Origin: Calendula officinalis
Taxonomy: Eukaryota > Streptophyta > Magnoliopsida > Asterales > Asteraceae
DNA length: 64,000 nt
Reading direction: 5' to 3'
Assembly: GCA_963853835.1 (NCBI GenBank)
Contig: OY970820.1
Location: forward strand, 43,498,907 to 43,562,906
Below are positions 63,095 to 64,000 of this stretch, one piece after another (positions within the stretch are counted from its first letter, which is position 1; each line of letters begins with the position of its first letter). A program made the position numbers and the translations under genes. The notes beneath the pieces were generated by a model, which was given only the letters and a program-made list of their open reading frames with translations, did no database searches and was not told the origin of the DNA.

Positions 63095-64000
63095 GTGACT
63101 TCAAAAGACGCTCTTTCGATTGGGTCTGATCTCAAACCTCCAGTACTATATCGAGGAGAGTATCCTCAGTGGAAGAAACGTTTTCTCCACTTTATCAGAA
63201 ATCAGGAGTTACATGTTGAAATTCTGGAATCCCTCGAGCATGGAAATGCAGTCTTTTATGAAGATCCAATTGCTGATCCAGATGCTACTCCTGTAGTAAT
63301 CAGTGGAAAACGTCGTATTCCTCCTGCTGAATATAACGTACAACAAGCTCGAAGGGCCAAAGCAGATGTCCAATCTTATTCATTTATGCTACAAGGCTTA
63401 CCAAACGATATCTACAACAGTTTAGATAGTCTGGAAACTGGCAAAGAGCTGTGGGATGAGATCAGGAAACAAATGGAGGGTACGGTGTTAGGTAACAAGG
63501 CAAAGATGGTTACTACCCTGAACTCTTATCAATCATTCAAAGCTATAAATGGAGAAGATCTGGAAAGTACATATCACAAATATTGTACATTAATGAATGA
63601 ACTTCGCAAAAACCATCTTAGAAAAGAAAATTTAGAGCTGAATATCAAATTCATTCATAGTGTGTTACCAGAATGGGAAATATTTGGGAATAGTGCCATG
63701 CAGCACAAAGATCTCAGTCTCATTGATATTCATGAACTCTATGAATATTTGCACCAAAATGAGCCTATGGTTAAAAACATAGTGAAAACTAAACAAGAGA
63801 CTGATGATACTCTTGCATTGCTTACAAAACAACACCGTTTGTACTCTTCAGCAACTAAGATGAAAGAGAGTGTAGAGGCACCAGTGACATCTACAACAGA
63901 TGATATGCAAAAAGAAGTCGAAGAGTTTCTTCAAGCTATGTCACTCATTTCAAACTATGAGAAGAAGTATTACAAAACACCCACCAACAACAACTTGAGA
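63095..64000 (+). CDS. R gag polyprotein (partial, open to the window end)
   Basis: An uninterrupted frame of 302 codons. It starts at GTG (63095) where S has ATG in the same context (TSKDALSIG-DLKPPVLYRGEYPQWKKRF), so the canonical start codon seems changed; the next in-frame ATG comes at about 63389. It contains the gag helical domain (MLQGLPNDIYNSLDSLETGKELWDEI; NGEDLESTYHKYCTLMNELR; LHQNEPMVKNIVKTKQE) and reaches QAMSLISNYEKKYY, just before the zinc knuckle in S. Gag packages the element RNA in virus-like particles. Confidence 0.85.
   Translation, partial: MTSKDALSIGSDLKPPVLYRGEYPQWKKRFLHFIRNQELHVEILESLEHGNAVFYEDPIADPDATPVVISGKRRIPPAEYNVQQARRAKADVQSYSFMLQGLPNDIYNSLDSLETGKELWDEIRKQMEGTVLGNKAKMVTTLNSYQSFKAINGEDLESTYHKYCTLMNELRKNHLRKENLELNIKFIHSVLPEWEIFGNSAMQHKDLSLIDIHELYEYLHQNEPMVKNIVKTKQETDDTLALLTKQHRLYSSATKMKESVEAPVTSTTDDMQKEVEEFLQAMSLISNYEKKYYKTPTNNNLR

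Larger units (their letters stand above)
61514..64000 (+). mobile_element. Element R: SIRE-like Ty1/copia, plus strand, partial
   Basis: The 5' LTR, PBS, leader and most of gag are present; pol and the 3' LTR lie beyond the window. Gag and LTR ends place it in the same family as S but in the opposite orientation. It is inserted in the same terpene synthase intron, about 140 bp from O. Confidence 0.9.

Overview
The window is plant nuclear DNA, from a eudicot. Evidence: a terpene synthase exon with GT-AG borders, Ty1/copia retrotransposons primed by initiator tRNA-Met, Stowaway and other MITEs, Helitron-like ends, and long (TA)n tracts. An aster-family genome would fit, but the sequence alone does not settle the species. 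The only host gene piece I can support is one exon of a terpene synthase at 4488-4746 (+). Almost everything else is transposable element, nested up to five levels deep.

Layout. Bases 1-4487 are AT-rich flank holding a hAT-like end, a Helitron-like fragment, a MITE, diverged duplications, a cluster of palindromic 14-mers and a CAC-rich tract. The terpene synthase exon follows. Its downstream intron holds element O, a minus-strand Ty1/copia element (5057-61374, target duplication CCAAT), and then the start of element R, a plus-strand copia element running off the right edge (61514-64000). Both LTRs of O are interrupted. Its 3' LTR holds N1 (copia, minus, 5175-12337, duplication GTAAT). Its 5' LTR holds S (large SIRE-like copia, minus, 19648-60784, duplication CTTAT/CTTAC). 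Each O LTR therefore shows the empty site of the insertion in the other, which fixes these junctions to the base.

Inside S there are three further insertions. P is a SIRE-like copia element on the plus strand (22294-42441, duplication GATAG). N2 is a sister of N1 (47393-55178). The third is a solo LTR (57512-59206, duplication GTTAT). Inside P, a (TA)n tract in its third reading frame has taken in a run of elements: M1, a foldback MITE carrying about 19 copies of a palindromic 14-mer; M2, a small MITE; and a 5.1-kb near-perfect inverted repeat with Helitron-like heads at both outer ends, followed by 1.8 kb of unassigned sequence. A Stowaway MITE sits in one LTR of N2.

None of the complete retrotransposons looks autonomous. 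O has a protease Asp-to-His change, a YVND reverse transcriptase motif and a triplicated RNase H segment. N1 and N2 share the same stops and the same deletion of the reverse transcriptase core, so they were probably moved in trans. P has many stops. S is the best preserved, with a near-complete pol carrying one stop and one 20-bp duplication frameshift. R has an open gag frame to the window edge, although its start codon is GTG. I saw no rRNA, tRNA gene or CRISPR array.
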